Below, in pieces: positions 5,486-7,114 of a stretch of 7,114 nt of DNA (position 1 is the first letter of the stretch; each line of letters starts with the position of its first letter). A program made the translations under genes and the position numbers. Source of the stretch: Neisseriaceae bacterium (GTDB lineage: Bacteria; Pseudomonadota; Gammaproteobacteria; Burkholderiales; Neisseriaceae); contig JAFWUA010000063.1 of assembly GCA_017518785.1 (NCBI GenBank), forward strand, positions 1-7,114, in the 5' to 3' direction. The notes under the pieces were generated by a model. It searched no databases. It saw nothing but the letters and a program-made list of their open reading frames with translations, and was not told the origin of the DNA.

Positions 5486-6634
5486 TTAATTATTATTGCG
5501 TTTCTCCAAAATATTTTGAGATACGATTAATAATGGATTTAGCAAAGATTCTCCCATACGCAAAGAGCGTTGCCCATTCCAACCAAAATCATCATCTGGC
5601 AAATTTAAATTATCCTTAAAAGGCATTTCCAAAGTAAATGAGAGACACTTGAAAGTATTACCAACATAATTGCTTGCCATCGATAAATTTGCACTATTGG
5701 CTTCATCTTTTGGATAGCCATATTCATCTTGAAAATCTGGGCAAGCATTAATAAACGCTTCTTTGAAAAGTTTTTCTAAATTAGCAATTTTTTCGGAATA
5801 ATTAGGCACACCTTCAGTGCCTGCAACAAATATATAGGGAATACTCTCATCACCGTGAATATCTAAAAAAATATCTACACCGGTTTCGTGCATTTTTTCG
5901 CGTACATAATATACTTCTGGACTATTTTCTATGCTTGGATTTAACCATTCGCGATTAAGATTGACACCGGTAGCATTGGTACGCAAATTACCACGCACTA
6001 CCCCATCTGGATTCATATTAGGAACAACATAGATAGTAGCAATATCCAATAGTGCACGCGATGTTGCATCTTGATAATCTAACAGACGTAATAAAAAACC
6101 TTCTGCTAACCATTCAGCCATAGCTTCACCAGGATGCTGACGTGCAATTAACCAGATTTTGACATCGCTTGCAGCTTGATTGCCTATGGTTAGCAAGTTT
6201 ATATCTCGTCCATCATGAGTGCTACATAAATCTTCAACTTGGCATAAACCACTACTTTGAACTTCCCCAATTAAGTTTAAATGTTGTTCGTATGAATATG
6301 GTTCAAAATAAGCGTAATAAATGCTATTTGCTAATGGAGTATGTTCGATACGTAAATTTTTACCATCAAAAATGGTCGGCACTCGAAACCAATTGCGTCT
6401 ATCATACGATGCAACAGCTTGATAGTTTTCCCAACCTTGTGGATATGCACTATCAGAAACATCACCAAAATCAATAACACAAGGGCAATACCCTGCACCT
6501 TGCATACGAAAATAAAACCATTGCTTGAAAGAAGATGCGTTATCACATCGCAGTTTTACTTTAATCTGTCCATTATCAAGAATGGATACGACATCGATAC
6601 TACCGGCATCAAAAGCAGTGCTAATTTTAATCAT
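5486..6634 (-). CDS. M14-family zinc carboxypeptidase, cytosolic carboxypeptidase-like
   Basis: A metallopeptidase of 382 residues without a signal peptide, so cytoplasmic. Residues 1-115 match the beta-rich N-terminal domain of the AGTPBP/CCP-like subgroup (ISTAFDAGSIDVV, then WFYFRMQGAG at 39-48). The M14 catalytic domain follows. Zinc ligands are His167 and Glu170 in RQHPGEAMAEW and His260 in DIHGDE. Substrate carboxylate binding is by Arg218 and the Asn227-Arg228 pair in TGVNLNREW. The catalytic Glu336 is in LSFTLEMPF. All key residues are present, so it should be active. Eukaryotic relatives trim glutamates from tubulin tails; the substrate of bacterial members is not known to me. The start is chosen because IKISTAFDAGS is the normal beginning. 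The ribosome site is weak. Neighbours give no hint of function. Confidence 0.93.
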   Translation of the reverse strand: MIKISTAFDAGSIDVVSILDNGQIKVKLRCDNASSFKQWFYFRMQGAGYCPCVIDFGDVSDSAYPQGWENYQAVASYDRRNWFRVPTIFDGKNLRIEHTPLANSIYYAYFEPYSYEQHLNLIGEVQSSGLCQVEDLCSTHDGRDINLLTIGNQAASDVKIWLIARQHPGEAMAEWLAEGFLLRLLDYQDATSRALLDIATIYVVPNMNPDGVVRGNLRTNATGVNLNREWLNPSIENSPEVYYVREKMHETGVDIFLDIHGDESIPYIFVAGTEGVPNYSEKIANLEKLFKEAFINACPDFQDEYGYPKDEANSANLSMASNYVGNTFKCLSFTLEMPFKDNLNLPDDDFGWNGQRSLRMGESLLNPLLIVSQNILEKRNNN

Positions 6635-6711
6635 GGCTTATTATTGAAAAAGTAATTGAGAATTTAAGCAACATTTTACGCTAACTTGGTCTATAAGTTT
6701 TGTTAAATTTT

Positions 6712-6723
6712 TTCCGGCAGACT
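6712..6723 (-). repeat. DUS-like 12-mer, single copy
   Basis: Exact AGTCTGCCGGAA on the minus strand, with no inverted partner nearby. It lies about 42 bases beyond the stop of the membrane-protein remnant, in keeping with the tendency of copies in this window to follow gene ends. Confidence 0.75.
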
Positions 6724-6765
6724 TTTACACAATAGCCATGAAACCATTGCAAAACAATTTTTAGT

Positions 6766-6906
6766 TTATAACGAAGTATCAAGCTCCAACAAACGCCATT
6801 TGTTAAAGATGATAACATAAGCCACAAAACCAAAATTTATGCCTACGCAAATGAGTGAAGCTAAAAAGATACTCCTGCAAAACTCAATTTTTCTATTACT
6901 CGTCAT
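6766..6906 (-). pseudogene. Possible remnant of a small membrane protein
   Basis: The minus strand reads 46 residues from an ATG at 6906 to a TAA. After a polar start (MTSNRKIEFCRS) comes one clear transmembrane stretch (IFLASLICVGINFGFVAY, continuing VIIF), then NKWRLLELDTSL. The basic and Trp residues after the helix make it look like a genuine C-terminal end. The first 13 codons lie inside the MITE-like element, and there is no ribosome site before the ATG. The simplest reading is the tail of a gene cut by the element. A chance frame in A+T-rich DNA is possible. I do not recognise the family. Confidence 0.25.
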
Positions 6907-6997
6907 TTTGAGCGTAGCGAAGAATATTTATAAAAAATAAGTTAGATTCTTCATTTCACTTCGTGAAATGAAGAATGACGAATTTTGCAGGAGTCTC
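6868..6997. mobile_element. MITE-like element, about 130 bases, with terminal inverted repeats
   Basis: ACTCCTGCAAAA at 6871-6882 is matched by its exact inverse TTTTGCAGGAGT at 6983-6994. Adding the outer three bases (GAT against CTC) gives 14 of 15 paired. Inside, CGTCATT at 6901-6907 is the inverse of AATGACG at 6974-6980, and a perfect hairpin lies at 6946-6976. There is no transposase frame. The flanks are A-runs, so a target duplication cannot be judged. The ends resemble IS5-group termini that I remember from Neisseria (GAGACC...TTTGCAAAA), an unverified comparison. Confidence 0.5.
6946..6976. repeat. Perfect 14-bp hairpin inside the MITE-like element
   Basis: ATTCTTCATTTCAC at 6946-6959 and GTGAAATGAAGAAT at 6963-6976 pair without mismatch around a three-base loop (TTC). 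No U run follows on either strand, so a repeat or extragenic palindrome is more likely than a terminator. GAAGAAT at 6919-6925 could compete for the outer part of the stem. Confidence 0.85.
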
Positions 6998-7034
6998 AAA
7001 AAAATATTTTCTGCTAAAAATATTGACAAAACCA

Positions 7035-7114
7035 TTTTGGCAGACTTAAAAACCTTTCCGGCAGACTTAAAAACCTTTCCGGCAGACTTAAAAACCTTTT
7101 CCGGCAGACTTAAA
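7035..7114 (-). repeat. Tandem array of 21-base units, each with a DUS (cut by window edge)
   Basis: Two full 21-base units (7055-7075 and 7076-7096) are identical. A third unit with one extra T begins at 7097 and runs off the edge. The units hold exact minus-strand DUS at 7056-7067, 7077-7088 and 7099-7110, joined by the spacer TAAAAACCT. A leading unit at 7035-7054 is degenerate: its TTTTGGCAGACT has TT in place of CC. All copies face the same way. The array may continue beyond the window. Confidence 0.9.

Larger units (their letters stand above)
6635..7114. other. About 480 bases without a confident gene, rich in repeats
   Basis: Between the peptidase start and the window end I see one DUS, a possible small membrane-protein remnant on the minus strand, a MITE-like element and a tandem DUS array. 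No tRNA or rRNA is visible. The peptidase promoter should lie near 6660-6710; minus-strand TAAAAT at 6673-6678 is a possible -10 box without a good -35 box. Confidence 0.6.

Noticed and set aside
7035..7114. CRISPR array
   Set aside because: The units are contiguous identical 21-mers without unique spacers and carry the dispersed DUS word; no cas genes are present.

Overview
The window looks like chromosomal DNA of a low-G+C member of the Neisseriaceae (Betaproteobacteria). The homoserine dehydrogenase, transaldolase and isopropylmalate dehydrogenase read like their Neisseria/Kingella/Simonsiella relatives. A 12-base word, AGTCTGCCGGAA (reverse complement TTCCGGCAGACT), occurs 11 times exactly, plus one 11/12 copy. 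Its density, its placement just after genes and its use as inverted pairs are those of a neisserial DNA uptake sequence (DUS). The word differs from every dialect I know. It is closest to the Simonsiella dialect (AGGCTGCCTGAA, 10/12) and breaks the CTG core at positions 8-10 that known dialects share. I cannot name the species.

Layout, left to right. (1) 1-546, minus: the first 182 codons of leuB, cut by the window edge and clearly richer in G+C than the rest. (2) 547-788: intergenic, with two DUS copies and a decayed copy of a hairpin repeat. (3) 789-1970, minus: transaldolase carrying an unusual His/Cys-rich tandem-repeat insertion. (4) 2084-2560, minus: a secreted thermonuclease-family enzyme with a DUS inside its coding sequence. 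(5) 2705-4027, plus: homoserine dehydrogenase (hom), divergent from the nuclease. It is followed 10 bases later by a small membrane-anchored Cys-rich protein of unknown function (4038-4439). (6) 4464-4497: a DUS inverted pair in the convergent junction. (7) 4505-5398, minus: a DMT/EamA exporter. (8) 5438-5482: another DUS inverted pair. (9) 5486-6634, minus: an M14 cytosolic-carboxypeptidase-like zinc peptidase. (10) 6635-7114: about 480 bases without a solid gene. It holds one DUS, a possible remnant of a small membrane protein, a 130-base MITE-like element with terminal inverted repeats and a perfect 14-bp hairpin, and a tandem array of 21-base units each carrying a DUS, cut by the window end.

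The genes are mostly housekeeping: leucine synthesis (leuB), the non-oxidative pentose phosphate pathway (tal) and the threonine/methionine branch (hom). An exporter, a periplasmic or secreted nuclease and an orphan peptidase make up the rest. They do not form one functional system. The most notable items are the apparently new DUS dialect with its tandem array, the metal-binding-like insertion in transaldolase, and the MITE-like element with a second degenerate relative in the same window.
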